From the IMG/VR virus record IMGVR_UViG_3300050821_024086, positions 1 through 29,168 of that record: a DNA stretch of 29,168 bases; one strand, given 5' to 3'. The notes under the pieces were generated by a model. That model saw only the letters and a list, made by a program, of their open reading frames with translations, made no database searches and had not been told where the DNA came from. Every line of letters begins with the position of its first letter. Within the stretch, counting starts at the first letter, position 1. The position numbers and the translations under genes are program-made. The DNA comes from a virus. Shown piece by piece: positions 1-7,364 of this stretch.

Positions 1-339
1 TCAACGTTTCGCGTTGGCAATGAACGATTTGACTTCGTCGGAAACGTCGAGCGGTGCGTAATGGCCGAACTTCTCAACCCGGCAATCAGATTTGCGAACA
101 CAAATGAACCATGCACCCGTGTCCGGAAGCATGCCCGGTTCCTGGTACGAGCCCATCACGAGCCAAGATTCTCCTTGATTCGTGACGCGCAGCGGTTGTT
201 GTTTGGCAAGCTCGTCGCTCCCATAGAGGCGCTGCAGGATCAGCGTGGCAAATGTCCGCGCAATCTCCTCATTGTTCAGCAATGGGCCCAAAACCGCCGT
301 CGCGGCAGCGGTGAGTAACGCCTCTTCGCTATCGGCCAT
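1..339 (-). CDS. Probable NTF2-fold immunity protein
   Basis: This 112-residue soluble protein is complete, with its stop at the window edge. Seen: an N-terminal helical stretch, then a strand-rich core containing GESWLVMGSY, a PDTGAWFICVRKSDCRVEKF segment and a short polar tail. This order (helices, a W-x-V-x-G strand, then G-x-W/A-x-V-x-I-x-K followed by a small residue and 'I/VxxF') is what I know from NTF2-like immunity proteins of polymorphic toxin systems. The start has a clear ribosome binding site (AGGTGG, 4 bases before the ATG). It lies 39 bp downstream of the nuclease-type toxin gene in the same direction, the usual toxin-then-immunity order. Inference: it neutralises that toxin in the lysogen. 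The family call is from pattern memory only; a generic NTF2-like protein is the alternative. Confidence 0.6.
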   Translation of the reverse strand: MADSEEALLTAAATAVLGPLLNNEEIARTFATLILQRLYGSDELAKQQPLRVTNQGESWLVMGSYQEPGMLPDTGAWFICVRKSDCRVEKFGHYAPLDVSDEVKSFIANAKR

Positions 340-378
340 ATTTCCACCTATGTGAGCTATTTCACGGAGAAACCATCT

Positions 379-1203
379 TCAGTGAAACAACCATTCAAGG
401 TCTGATTTCTCGCCTGATTTGTATATTGTGACAAAATCCATCGGCGGCAGCCATTGACCTGGTAAAAATCCAAGGGTCACGATCTTGGGGCTTGGCGTAA
501 ACACGTGATCGCCGATCTGCGCCATGGGATAAACGTCGCCTTGTCTAGGGGTGTACCTCGGCGCGTTTCCCGTTTTTACCTCAATAAGGAGCAACCGCCC
601 GCCCACAGTTTTGACGGCAATGATATCGGCACGAGCCCTGGCACCGTTTCTCGCGATAAGGTCAACTTCGGTAACCACTTTGAGCCCCTTAGCGCGCATG
701 TACGCCGCGACCTGCGCAACCACTTGATCATGATAAAATCCTTGATAAGCGACATCTGTGAGTAGATTGCCGGGGTCAGTGTTCGCATTGCTTCCTCCGC
801 CGCCGGTCCATTCGCCGCCGCCGTGGTCGCCTTTCGGGATGCGAGGTTCGTCCGGGTTGAAGCCGGCTTTGGCGAAATGGACACGAGCAACCCGCCGCAC
901 CTGTCGGTCATCGAGGTCGCCGATGGGGATGTGCAGGCCGTATATTTGCGCCAGCGCGAGTTCGCCTTTGTCGAGCAAATCGGCGATATGCTGGCAGCGA
1001 TCGAACAGCCAATCACGATCGTCGTGCGCGGCGACGAGGCACTTCTGTATGCTCGCGGCCGCATCGCGTTCAACCGCACGAAAGCTGCCCGAACTGCGAC
1101 TGACGAGCACACAATCTGGACCGAGAATCGCGCCATTCGCGTCAATGCAAAGCCCTCGACTGGCCGCACCGCGCGGGTGCAGCCGCCGCATGTTGTCATA
1201 CAT
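379..1203 (-). CDS. Polymorphic-toxin-like protein with C-terminal PD-(D/E)XK nuclease domain
   Basis: The 274-residue protein has three parts. Residues 1-112 are a helical domain with RGLCIDANGAILG near the start and LALAQIYGLHIPIGDLDDRQ near residue 90, a module I associate with alphaproteobacterial phage or toxin proteins. Residues 115-137 are the linker FNPDEPRIPKGDHGGGEWT plus a Gly-rich stretch, nearly identical to the linker in the portal protein of this window. Residues 145-274 look like a restriction-endonuclease fold: D193, then E208-V-K210 on the next strand, then TPRQGDVYPMAQIGDHVF with Q221, as in Tox-REase domains. Inference: a DNA- or RNA-cleaving toxin neutralised by the next gene. 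It lies at the distal end of the late operon, after the lysis genes. No signal peptide is visible. The start ATG lacks a good Shine-Dalgarno sequence; a second ATG four codons on is possible. Confidence 0.7.
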   Translation of the reverse strand: MYDNMRRLHPRGAASRGLCIDANGAILGPDCVLVSRSSGSFRAVERDAAASIQKCLVAAHDDRDWLFDRCQHIADLLDKGELALAQIYGLHIPIGDLDDRQVRRVARVHFAKAGFNPDEPRIPKGDHGGGEWTGGGGSNANTDPGNLLTDVAYQGFYHDQVVAQVAAYMRAKGLKVVTEVDLIARNGARARADIIAVKTVGGRLLLIEVKTGNAPRYTPRQGDVYPMAQIGDHVFTPSPKIVTLGFLPGQWLPPMDFVTIYKSGEKSDLEWLFH

Positions 1204-1224
1204 GGAATCGACCGATTTCTAGGG

Positions 1225-1244
1225 GGCGCGAAACCAACCGCGCC
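1225..1244 (-). terminator. Hairpin between lysis lipoprotein and toxin gene
   Basis: GGCGCG pairs with CGCGCC around an 8-base loop in the 104-bp gap between the lipoprotein stop and the toxin start. There is no U-tract after it on the minus strand, so it could pause or protect RNA rather than terminate. Confidence 0.3.
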
Positions 1245-1307
1245 GGGGGGTTACTTCAACTGCTCAGACCCGCTGAGCGAACTGGATTTTGCCGAAGGCG
1301 CCGAGCG

Positions 1308-1601
1308 CTACTGGCACATCCTGAGATTGTCGCGCTCGGTCTCGTAGTCGCTCATCGCCGTGCGCAGGATGCTGTCGGGCGGCAGCGCCTGGACGGCATC
1401 GCCGATCTTCTTCAGGGTCGCGGCATCGTAATCGGCCGGCACCGGGCAGCGGGCGACCAGACCGGGACCGATCGGCTTGGTGACCAATTCGCCGTTGTCG
1501 AGCGACGGGGCCGGCTTTTCCTTTGGCCCGAACCAGCCACCGCCGCCGCAACCCGACAGCAGCGCCGCGACGGCGAGCGCCATTACCACCTTGAATCGCA
1601 T
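1308..1601 (-). CDS. Small lipoprotein of the lysis module, possible o-spanin-like
   Basis: The 97-residue protein starts at the ATG that begins a lipoprotein signal peptide: MRFKVVMALAVAALLSGC, lipobox LLSGC, then Gly-rich and Pro/Lys spacer residues. The upstream in-frame extension is Arg/Pro-rich and is probably not translated. The mature part has a CPVPADYDAATL segment and ends with a helix ETERDNLRMCQ. Small lipoproteins at the end of phage lysis cassettes are often Rz1-type outer-membrane spanins, and the Cys/Pro pattern is compatible. The sequence itself is not diagnostic. It follows the holin-like/lipoprotein gene by about 95 bp on the same strand. Confidence 0.5.
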   Translation of the reverse strand: MRFKVVMALAVAALLSGCGGGGWFGPKEKPAPSLDNGELVTKPIGPGLVARCPVPADYDAATLKKIGDAVQALPPDSILRTAMSDYETERDNLRMCQ

Positions 1602-1695
1602 CGAGACTCTGTCCCCGTTTGGCCCCGGCCGCACGATGCCGAGCGGGGCGGCGCGGATCAAGCGGCTTCGACGCGGTGCGGCTTCGGGTAGCAAC

Positions 1696-2157
1696 TCACG
1701 GCGCCGAAGGCAGTGTCGGTGCGACCGGGTTGACCCAAAGGCAGCCCGCGCCGGCCGCGGCCGAAGCCCGCGACGCCTCGCTCGCCGCCGAGGGGTCGCC
1801 GGCGCCGGCGGCCACGGCGCTCGCCGGGTTGGCGGCGGCCTGCGCCTCGCACATCGCCTGCTGCGTCACGGTGAGAACGATTTGCGCGTCGGTCTGGATC
1901 GTCGCCGGGCTCGGCGCGTTGGGGCCGGTACAGGCGCCGAGCGTGCTCGCCGCCAGCACCATCAGCGCCAGGACCTGGATCATCCCGCGCTCCTTGAGCA
2001 GGAACGCGGCGAGCGCGCAACCGGCGCCGATAAATTGTGTCAGCGGGCCGATATCGGTGTCGGAGAGATGGATGCCGGCGAGCGCCAACAGGGCACCCAT
2101 CCCGGCATAGCTCGACGGTTCGCTCAGGCGGGCGAGGAGGTAGGAAAGCATCGACAT
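1696..2157 (-). CDS. Holin-like membrane protein continuous with a lipoprotein reading frame
   Basis: The 153-residue frame contains two units. Residues 1-58 have two hydrophobic segments (about 17-30 and 41-54) separated by a short polar turn and end with KERG, like small alphaproteobacterial holins. Residue 59 is a methionine starting a typical lipoprotein signal, MIQVLALMVLAASTLGAC, followed by an Ala/Ser-rich tail. The gene starts 8 bases after AAAGGA. A second strong Shine-Dalgarno sequence lies exactly in front of Met59, so the lipoprotein (95 residues, from 1983) is probably also made alone. Inference: the full-length product spans the inner membrane as a holin or antiholin and the short product is exported as a lipoprotein. 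Its position next to endolysin supports a lysis role. Confidence 0.55.
   Translation of the reverse strand: MSMLSYLLARLSEPSSYAGMGALLALAGIHLSDTDIGPLTQFIGAGCALAAFLLKERGMIQVLALMVLAASTLGACTGPNAPSPATIQTDAQIVLTVTQQAMCEAQAAANPASAVAAGAGDPSAASEASRASAAAGAGCLWVNPVAPTLPSAP
1990..1995 (-). promoter_or_regulatory. Internal ribosome binding site for nested lipoprotein start
   Basis: AAGGAG lies six bases before the in-frame ATG at 1983-1981. The ATG begins a complete lipoprotein signal peptide in the middle of the holin-like frame. Sequence and spacing are optimal, arguing for a second translation start. Confidence 0.55.
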
Positions 2158-2178
2158 GCTGTTGTCCTTTCATGCAAA

Positions 2179-2197
2179 GGGCCGCGCGAGGCGGCCC
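2179..2197 (-). terminator. GC-rich hairpin before the holin-like gene
   Basis: GGGCCGC and GCGGCCC form a 7-bp stem with a 5-base loop in the 65-bp gap upstream of the holin-like gene. It is followed by TTT only on the minus strand. It is a weak terminator candidate or an RNA-stability element just ahead of the ribosome binding site. Confidence 0.35.
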
Positions 2198-2222
2198 GGG
2201 GTCGATCGGAATTTGGGAGGGT

Positions 2223-2435
2223 TCAGGCGAGGTCGGCGACGTAACCCGGCCGGCGATGGAGGGATGGTGGCGGATCGGCCAAGACCTCGCCGGAGCCGCC
2301 GCAGCGGTCGCAGATTTCCATGTGCTGGCCGAGAATGTCCGACGGATCGGGGCTACCGTCGTCGCGCCGGCGACGAGTACGCGGGATGCGACCTACGCCG
2401 CCGCAGCGCTCGCACGGTTTTGTGGCCGGGCTCAT
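2223..2435 (-). CDS. Small protein with two CxxCxGxG zinc motifs
   Basis: The 70-residue protein has two DnaJ-type knuckles, CERCGGVGRI near residue 8 and CDRCGGSGEV near residue 42, separated by an Arg/Asp-rich stretch. The two CxxCxGxG units could together bind one or two zinc ions. The ATG overlaps the endolysin TGA by four bases, so translation is probably coupled. Similar small proteins occur in many alphaproteobacterial phages beside lysis genes; function is unknown. The Arg-rich middle could contact nucleic acid, but nothing proves it. Confidence 0.6.
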   Translation of the reverse strand: MSPATKPCERCGGVGRIPRTRRRRDDGSPDPSDILGQHMEICDRCGGSGEVLADPPPSLHRRPGYVADLA

Positions 2436-3028
2436 GGGTTTGCGACGGCGCGACGCTGGTAGGCGGCGGCGAGCTTCGCGTCGTAGCCGTTCTCGGCCTC
2501 GCCCGGCCCGTTATAGGCGAGCGCGAACCCGGTCCAGTCATGGGCGCGCAGATAACGGTCGAGGCGATTGTACCGACAGAACGCGACGAACGCGGCCAGC
2601 TGACCGCCTTCGCTCGCGCACATCACCGCGACATAGTGATCGACATCGGGAAAATCGCAGGCGGCGTAGTTGAGCCCGAGGATCTGGAACATCCCCCAGC
2701 TGGCGCTTTGCAACGCCGCGGCCTGATCGAGCGCGATCGCCTCGGCGAGCCGGTCGTATTGGTGCGCCCCAGCGGCGCCATAGAGCATTCGGTCCCAACT
2801 CGCCGAGGAGATGTTGGGGTGGGCGGCGTCCCAGCGATGCTGCGTCAGCCGGCCGAAGACTTGCGCCTCGAAGAGGATTTTCGGGCGTTTGTCGGGGAGA
2901 AACCCGCCGCCGGCGCTCTCGATATCGCAGACCGCCTGGATCGCGGCCGGCTCGCACTGCATCCCGGCCGCCGCGGCGGCAATATCGTCCGGCCCGAGCG
3001 GCGTCGCCGCGCCCGTGAAGTCCATCAT
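2432..3028 (-). CDS. Endolysin, N-acetylmuramidase family
   Basis: The 198-residue enzyme should hydrolyse the glycan strand of peptidoglycan at lysis. Family signs (N-acetylmuramidase, PF11860-like) are IESAGGGFLPDKRPKILFE with E37 as likely catalytic acid, then FEAQVFGRLT, SASWGMFQILGLNY, and CRYNRLDRYLRAHDW ahead of FALAYNGPG. These follow the family order and nearly fill it, so there is no extra cell-wall-binding domain. No signal peptide is visible, so release should depend on a holin. Two adjacent ATG codons compete; AGGAG lies five bases before the first (3028). The gene is 22 bp after the coiled-coil membrane protein and overlaps the following small gene by ATGA. Confidence 0.88.
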   Translation of the reverse strand: MMDFTGAATPLGPDDIAAAAAGMQCEPAAIQAVCDIESAGGGFLPDKRPKILFEAQVFGRLTQHRWDAAHPNISSASWDRMLYGAAGAHQYDRLAEAIALDQAAALQSASWGMFQILGLNYAACDFPDVDHYVAVMCASEGGQLAAFVAFCRYNRLDRYLRAHDWTGFALAYNGPGEAENGYDAKLAAAYQRRAVANP

Positions 3029-3050
3029 TCGATCTCCTGTTGAGACGGCG

Positions 3051-3386
3051 CTAGCGCCGGTTCTGCTTCTGCACCAGCTCGGCGCGGATCCCGGCCAACG
3101 TGTCCATGACCCGTTCGAGAGCGGCGCGCATCTCGGCCTGAAACTCGCGGTCCTCGCGGGCGCGCTCGTCGAGCTCGCGCTCGACCACGGCGAGCCGCGC
3201 CTCGTGCCCGGCGAGCGCGACGCGATACTCGGCCCGCTGGGTGTCGACATCGCCGCGCAGACTGAGATAGCCGCCGAGAATGCCGCCGCCACCGGCGACG
3301 ATGACGACCCCGGCCTGCAACAGATGACCCAGCGTAATGTCGGGAGTGAAATGCGGATGCAGCATCGCCAGCAAATCGGTTCTCAT
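3051..3386 (-). CDS. Single-span membrane protein with coiled coil, holin- or spanin-like
   Basis: The 111-residue product (start at 3386, MRTDLLAMLHPHF) has one hydrophobic Gly-rich segment at about 18-38 (LLQAGVVIVAGGGGILGGYL). A long charged helix from about 40 to 105 follows, with many Arg and Glu residues and a heptad-like pattern. One membrane anchor plus coiled coil directly before the endolysin is the layout of an inner-membrane spanin or a class III-like holin; the sequence cannot separate the two. An upstream in-frame ATG at 3425 would overlap the fibre gene and add basic residues; I prefer 3386. A second holin candidate lies downstream, so this one may be the i-spanin. Confidence 0.5.
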   Translation of the reverse strand: MRTDLLAMLHPHFTPDITLGHLLQAGVVIVAGGGGILGGYLSLRGDVDTQRAEYRVALAGHEARLAVVERELDERAREDREFQAEMRAALERVMDTLAGIRAELVQKQNRR

Positions 3387-3400
3387 GGATTTGTCCTGGA

Positions 3401-4636
3401 TTAGAGCCGCGCGTCGGCGGTCCAATGGATGCGCAGCCCATTGCCGATCGCCGATGGCGTGAACGAGCTGGTGGCGGCGGCCTGAAAGCCGTTGAAGCCG
3501 ATCTGCGCGGCAATCGCGGCGACGTCCGCGCTCGCACCATTATCGACATTGCCCGACGCGCCTGTCGTCGGGCTGTAGAGGGTCACGGTCGAAGCGGCGC
3601 GCTTGGGCACCTTGAAGCGAACGCCGAAAGAATAAGCGGCGGCGCTGGTGCCCCAATAGCCGAAGAATTCCTGGCCGGTGCGGGCCAACGCCGTCCCCGG
3701 GACGATGCCGGGATCGTAGCTCTTTTCGTAGTAGCGCTGGCACAGCGCCAGCTCTTGCTGGACCGGCCGGCGCCGAAAAGGCGACGCCGCCGCGGCGATC
3801 TCGAGTTTTACATTGGTGATCTGGAAGGTGGCGTTGACCGTGGTCAGGATCGAATTGGTGAGCGCCGAGGTGCCGTAGAAATTGCTGCCCGCCCAGGTCG
3901 CGCCGGTGCCCTGATAGGTCGAGCCCGCGGCGATCGTGATGTAGAGATAGGCGCCGCCGGCATTGCCGCTGGTCACCCATGTGCCCCCGGTGTCGCCGGT
4001 GAAGCACGAACTCTCCGGCGTCCATGCGCCAGACGACGCGACCGTCTCGGCGTTCGGGAAGCTGCGCGTCTGCGCGAAGTTCTGCAGGCCCCAGCCATAG
4101 GTGTAGGAGGCGATCGACGACTTAACCTGCCACTGGCGGCAGAGTGTCGCCGCGCTTGCCGTGCTCAAGAGCGCGTCCTGGATATTGCCGGCCTCGATCG
4201 GGATGGCGATGACGAGATAGTCGCCCGCGTTGACCGCCGACGCCGCGGTCGTGGTCGTGCATTTGAGGCTATAGGCGTAGCCGGCCGGCGCGTCGGTGAC
4301 ACGCTGGCAGGAGACGACCGCCTTGGTCGTCGCGGTCGAGTTCAAGAGAACCTTGACGCCATCGACAACGTAGGCACTGAGCGACCCGGCCGAAGACGCG
4401 ACCGCCGAGCCTTCGTTCGCCTGGTCGATCTCCATCGTCGGGTTGATCAGCCGGTTGTCGAACACCGTCCCCAGCGACGCGCAGACGATGCCGGTCTGCG
4501 GGGTATCGCCGGTCACCGCCTGGCCGGCCGGGCAGGTCACGCCCGGCACATAGGCTTGCGCCAAGGCGGCTGGGCTTCCGGCGAATAGGGCGACAACGAA
4601 GAGGGCGGCGGCGCCGACAAGGCGCGGCGCGATCAT
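3401..4636 (-). CDS. Tail fibre or adhesin-like protein with Sec signal peptide
   Basis: The 411-residue frame starts at the ATG that overlaps the previous stop (ATGA). It begins with a signal peptide, MIAPRLVGAAALFVVALF then AGSPAALA, with a likely cut before QA. The body is Ser/Thr/Ala-rich beta sequence. A region near residue 300 reads PVQQELALCQRYYEKSYDPG, followed by aromatic strand segments; that ELxxCQRYYEK motif recurs in phage tail-fibre receptor-binding regions. Inference: distal fibre or receptor-binding protein, placed after the baseplate genes. An exported tail protein is unexpected, because virions assemble in the cytoplasm. It could be a host-surface adhesin carried by the phage. 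The longer open frame upstream to 5599 is antisense-type shadow and is not used. Confidence 0.6.
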   Translation of the reverse strand: MIAPRLVGAAALFVVALFAGSPAALAQAYVPGVTCPAGQAVTGDTPQTGIVCASLGTVFDNRLINPTMEIDQANEGSAVASSAGSLSAYVVDGVKVLLNSTATTKAVVSCQRVTDAPAGYAYSLKCTTTTAASAVNAGDYLVIAIPIEAGNIQDALLSTASAATLCRQWQVKSSIASYTYGWGLQNFAQTRSFPNAETVASSGAWTPESSCFTGDTGGTWVTSGNAGGAYLYITIAAGSTYQGTGATWAGSNFYGTSALTNSILTTVNATFQITNVKLEIAAAASPFRRRPVQQELALCQRYYEKSYDPGIVPGTALARTGQEFFGYWGTSAAAYSFGVRFKVPKRAASTVTLYSPTTGASGNVDNGASADVAAIAAQIGFNGFQAAATSSFTPSAIGNGLRIHWTADARL

Positions 4637-5076
4637 GCGGCGATCCACTGATTGCTCCCGATATAGATGACGCGCAGCGCCGCGTAGAGGATGCCGAGCC
4701 CGACCGAGGCCTGGCCGTCGATGGTCTGGCCGCTGGGCGCGGCGATGGTCAGCGTGAAGCTGCCGGTGGTGGCGAGGTACTTGAAGGCGTGGGCCTCGCC
4801 GGTACGCGGGCTTGACGGCAGGGTGAAGGTGGTCGCGGCCGGGGTGGTCGGCGCCCAAGCAATGAGGTCGTCGGTGAGATTCACCGCCTGCGCGCCGGTA
4901 CCGGTGACGACCCGGACATTCTGCCGCGGCCGGATCACCCAGCCGCCGACGGCGACGCCGTCCTGGGCCTGGAGGCTCCAATCGTCGGTGTTGAGCACCA
5001 ATTCGCCTTGCGGCCCGGTATAGGAAGCCACCTGGGCGGTGGTGCCACGCGCCCATTGCACCTGAGTGTGGGACAA
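4633..5076 (-). CDS. Tail fibre subunit with Mtd-N-like domain
   Basis: The 147-residue protein opens with QWARGTTAQVASYTGPQGEL followed by VLNTDDWSLQAQDG. This matches the short beta module known from the N-terminus of the Bordetella phage major tropism determinant and many tail fibres (RRGTTA...GELxxDTDxxxLxVHDG). The rest is a compact beta domain ending in IYIGSNQWIAA, typical of fibre-tip or trimer segments. It is coupled by ATGA to the signal-peptide fibre gene and follows the split g15-like gene after a hairpin-containing gap. Inference: it links the baseplate hub to distal fibres. Length is short for a complete fibre. Confidence 0.6.
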   Translation of the reverse strand: MSHTQVQWARGTTAQVASYTGPQGELVLNTDDWSLQAQDGVAVGGWVIRPRQNVRVVTGTGAQAVNLTDDLIAWAPTTPAATTFTLPSSPRTGEAHAFKYLATTGSFTLTIAAPSGQTIDGQASVGLGILYAALRVIYIGSNQWIAA

Positions 5077-5107
5077 AGAAATCTCCGTGAGAGCGTTTTA
5101 GCGCTTG

Positions 5108-5137
5108 TCCCTCTCCACCCTCGGGGGCGGAGAGGGA
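5108..5137. terminator. Nine-base-pair hairpin between tail protein and fibre genes
   Basis: TCCCTCTCC and GGAGAGGGA form a perfect 9-bp stem with a 12-base loop. TTTATT follows on the plus strand and CAAGCGC on the minus strand, so it is a better terminator for rightward transcription, or one of the common intergenic palindromes. Confidence 0.4.
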
Positions 5138-5154
5138 TTTATTGAGCGCCTCGA

Positions 5155-6000
5155 TCAGAGAGAGCTGCCGAGGTTGATGTCGTATCCGCTGACGGCGGTA
5201 ATCGACGCGAGATCGGCCTGCGCGGCGATGCTGGTGCCGACGATGCCCCAATCCTGGGCGATGCCGGCGGCGAGCGCGGCGATGACGTTGACCGTCATCC
5301 CGCCGGTGCCGAGCAGCGTGTAGCTGTAGGGCGAAACACCGGCGAGACCTTGCAGCGCCTGACCAAAGATGTTGAACGCGGGCAGCTTCACGAAGATCGA
5401 GTGGCCGATAAAGCTCGCCGGGTAGGCATAGCGGAACAGCGACGGGTCGTTGGGCCCGAAACGCGCGAACGCGGCGCCGCTGGCATGGCTCCCGATCGCG
5501 GTGCCGTAAGCGCCGCGCCGCAGATAGGTGAGGCTGTATTTGTTGGCGGCGGCGAGCGTCGCCGTCGCGAAGGACAAAAGCTCCCCGTCGCAAAAGCACA
5601 GCGTGACATAGGCATCGGCGTCGGCGGTCGTGCCGGAGAGCAATTGCCCGGCGGACTCAGTCAAGTCGACCGCCAGCGTATGGGTCGTGTCGGGGTCGGT
5701 GGCCGCCGGAAGGCTCGCGGTCAGCACGCCCTGACGACCGCCCTGGTAGATGGTTCCGGCCAGCGCGTAGGTGTTGCCGTCGGTCGAGACCCAGACCTGG
5801 CAGCCGCCCCAATCGGCGCCGCCGCTGGCGATGATCCACACCTCGACCGAGCCGCCGGTCAACCCCGCGGTCGGCTCGAAGATGATCGGCGCGTTGGTGT
5901 TGCCGGGATCGACAAACGGGTTAAGCGCCGCGCCAGCCGTCGCTTGCTTCGCGTGCGCCACCGCGGTACCGACACCGATCGGGATTATCGTGCCGGTCAC
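5155..6000 (-). CDS. C-terminal half of split GTA g15-like tail protein
   Basis: The 281-residue protein starts at GTG (6000), whose GTGA overlaps the previous stop. It has beta-sandwich character with VEVWIIASGGADWGGCQVWV, then YGTAIGSHASGAAFARFG and FIGHSIFVKLPAFNIFGQAL. Such segments form the last third of the single large baseplate protein (g15, roughly 1300 residues in RcGTA). Here the corresponding function seems divided between two coupled genes. Inference: it forms the distal baseplate and docks the fibres encoded next. There is no frameshift debris at the junction; both ends are clean, so the split looks natural. Confidence 0.65.
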   Translation of the reverse strand: MTGTIIPIGVGTAVAHAKQATAGAALNPFVDPGNTNAPIIFEPTAGLTGGSVEVWIIASGGADWGGCQVWVSTDGNTYALAGTIYQGGRQGVLTASLPAATDPDTTHTLAVDLTESAGQLLSGTTADADAYVTLCFCDGELLSFATATLAAANKYSLTYLRRGAYGTAIGSHASGAAFARFGPNDPSLFRYAYPASFIGHSIFVKLPAFNIFGQALQGLAGVSPYSYTLLGTGGMTVNVIAALAAGIAQDWGIVGTSIAAQADLASITAVSGYDINLGSSL

Positions 6001-7364
6001 GGCGTCACCCCAGGGATTTCCTCGGCGGTGATGGTCAGCTCGCCGTTGCCGTCTTCCTCGACCTGGAGGATCCGCACCGCGGCGTTGGCGAGGCCGAGCG
6101 TCGCGTCGCTGATCAGGACGATGTCCATCGGCTCCAACAGCGCGTAGCGGATTCCAAGTTTGAACTTATAGGTGTTGCGCACGTATTGCCGGCGCTGCAG
6201 CAGCAGCTGCGCAGCGACCGAGGCGCTGGTGGCGTTGGTGAAGCCGTGCGCCTGGATCGAGGCCTCGCTGCGCAACCCATAGAGGTCGATCGCGCCCTGG
6301 TCGAAGACCGCGATGACCTGTGGGTTGTAGCTGTTGCCGGCATCCATGTACTCGACCGAGAGCCAGTTGGTCGCCTGCGCCGGGTCGGCGCGGGTCAGCA
6401 GCACCGGATCGCTGCCCCCTGCCCCGCCTTGCGACCACGGCAGGAAATCGCCGTCGCCGAGGCTGTACTGCCAAATGAGGTTGGGCGCCCAGCTCGCGCC
6501 GTTAGCCGACAGGGCCTGGTCGCCATAGGGGATGAATTTGAGCACGGCGCCCGACCACACCACCGCCGAAGCAGTTAGTTGCGCCAGCTCCTCGAGCCAG
6601 CGCGCGGCCGGCTGCTGCTTGTCGAGCAGCAGCGATATCGCCAACTGCGCCGCCTGGCAGTAATTGCCCCAATCGGCGAGCGCGCCCGCTGTGTCGAGAT
6701 TGGCGGCGGGAAACCCGGCGCCGTAGCGCGGATCGGTCAAGAGCGCGGCGACGATCAGGTCGGGACGGGCATCGTTGGGAAAGCTCGGTCCCGCGGTGCC
6801 GGCGGCGAAGCCGGTAATCTCGAACGAGATGTCGGGCAACGCCGAGGACGAGCCGAGATTGAGCGGCGTGCCGGTGACGTAGCAGGTGCCGGAATAACCG
6901 ATCACCGGCTGGTTGACGTCGGAGCTGGCGAAGACCGGGTCGGGCGCCTGTCCGTCGGCGCCGGAATAGCCGTTGAGCCCGACCGCGGCGAGGCCGGCGG
7001 AGATCCCGCCATTGGCCCAGATGCGGTTGTGACCGCCGATGCCGAGAGACGAGCCGGTGAACGACACCGGACCCTGGCAGACGCCGAAGGCGACATCGAC
7101 CGAATTTTGCTGGTTCGCACCTTTCTTCCCGCCGCTGCTACCACCAAGGCCCTTGCCGCCGGCATGGCCGCCATTGCCGGTGCGGCTGACGAAATTCCAG
7201 AACTCGAGCAGATTGACCGCGATCCGATGCGTGCCAAAGCAGATGAAGATCGGGCTGCCGGCCTGGCTGGTGTTGTAGCGCAGCGAGCCGAGGGTCGGAT
7301 TGCTGAAGGCGTTGACGAACGGGGTCGGTCCGCCGCCCTTGCCGGTCGGTGCCGTGTCAGTCAT
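5997..7364 (-). CDS. Baseplate tail protein, Phage-tail_3 family (g15-like N-terminal part)
   Basis: I start this at ATG 7364 (MTDTAPTGKGG), which overlaps the NlpC/P60 stop by 8 bases; a longer start at 7418 would add 18 residues with no family signal. Product length is 455. Residues about 1-115 are a Gly/Ser-rich opening with SPIFICFGTHRIAVNLLEFW. The region after residue 250 (AARWLEELAQLTASAVVWSG...LKFIPYGD) and the later LGIRYALLEPMDIVLISD...ILQVEEDGNGELTITAEE match the Phage-tail_3/GTA TIM-region pattern. Role: central baseplate component that binds the hub and carries the fibres. It is markedly shorter than classical g15 and lacks the long TIM-barrel part. Confidence 0.72.
   Translation of the reverse strand: MTDTAPTGKGGGPTPFVNAFSNPTLGSLRYNTSQAGSPIFICFGTHRIAVNLLEFWNFVSRTGNGGHAGGKGLGGSSGGKKGANQQNSVDVAFGVCQGPVSFTGSSLGIGGHNRIWANGGISAGLAAVGLNGYSGADGQAPDPVFASSDVNQPVIGYSGTCYVTGTPLNLGSSSALPDISFEITGFAAGTAGPSFPNDARPDLIVAALLTDPRYGAGFPAANLDTAGALADWGNYCQAAQLAISLLLDKQQPAARWLEELAQLTASAVVWSGAVLKFIPYGDQALSANGASWAPNLIWQYSLGDGDFLPWSQGGAGGSDPVLLTRADPAQATNWLSVEYMDAGNSYNPQVIAVFDQGAIDLYGLRSEASIQAHGFTNATSASVAAQLLLQRRQYVRNTYKFKLGIRYALLEPMDIVLISDATLGLANAAVRILQVEEDGNGELTITAEEIPGVTP

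Noticed and set aside
3425-4588. Long plus-strand open frame of 387 residues
   Set aside because: Arg/Ala/Gly-rich antisense shadow of the fibre gene, typical in GC-rich DNA; no family landmarks or ribosome site.
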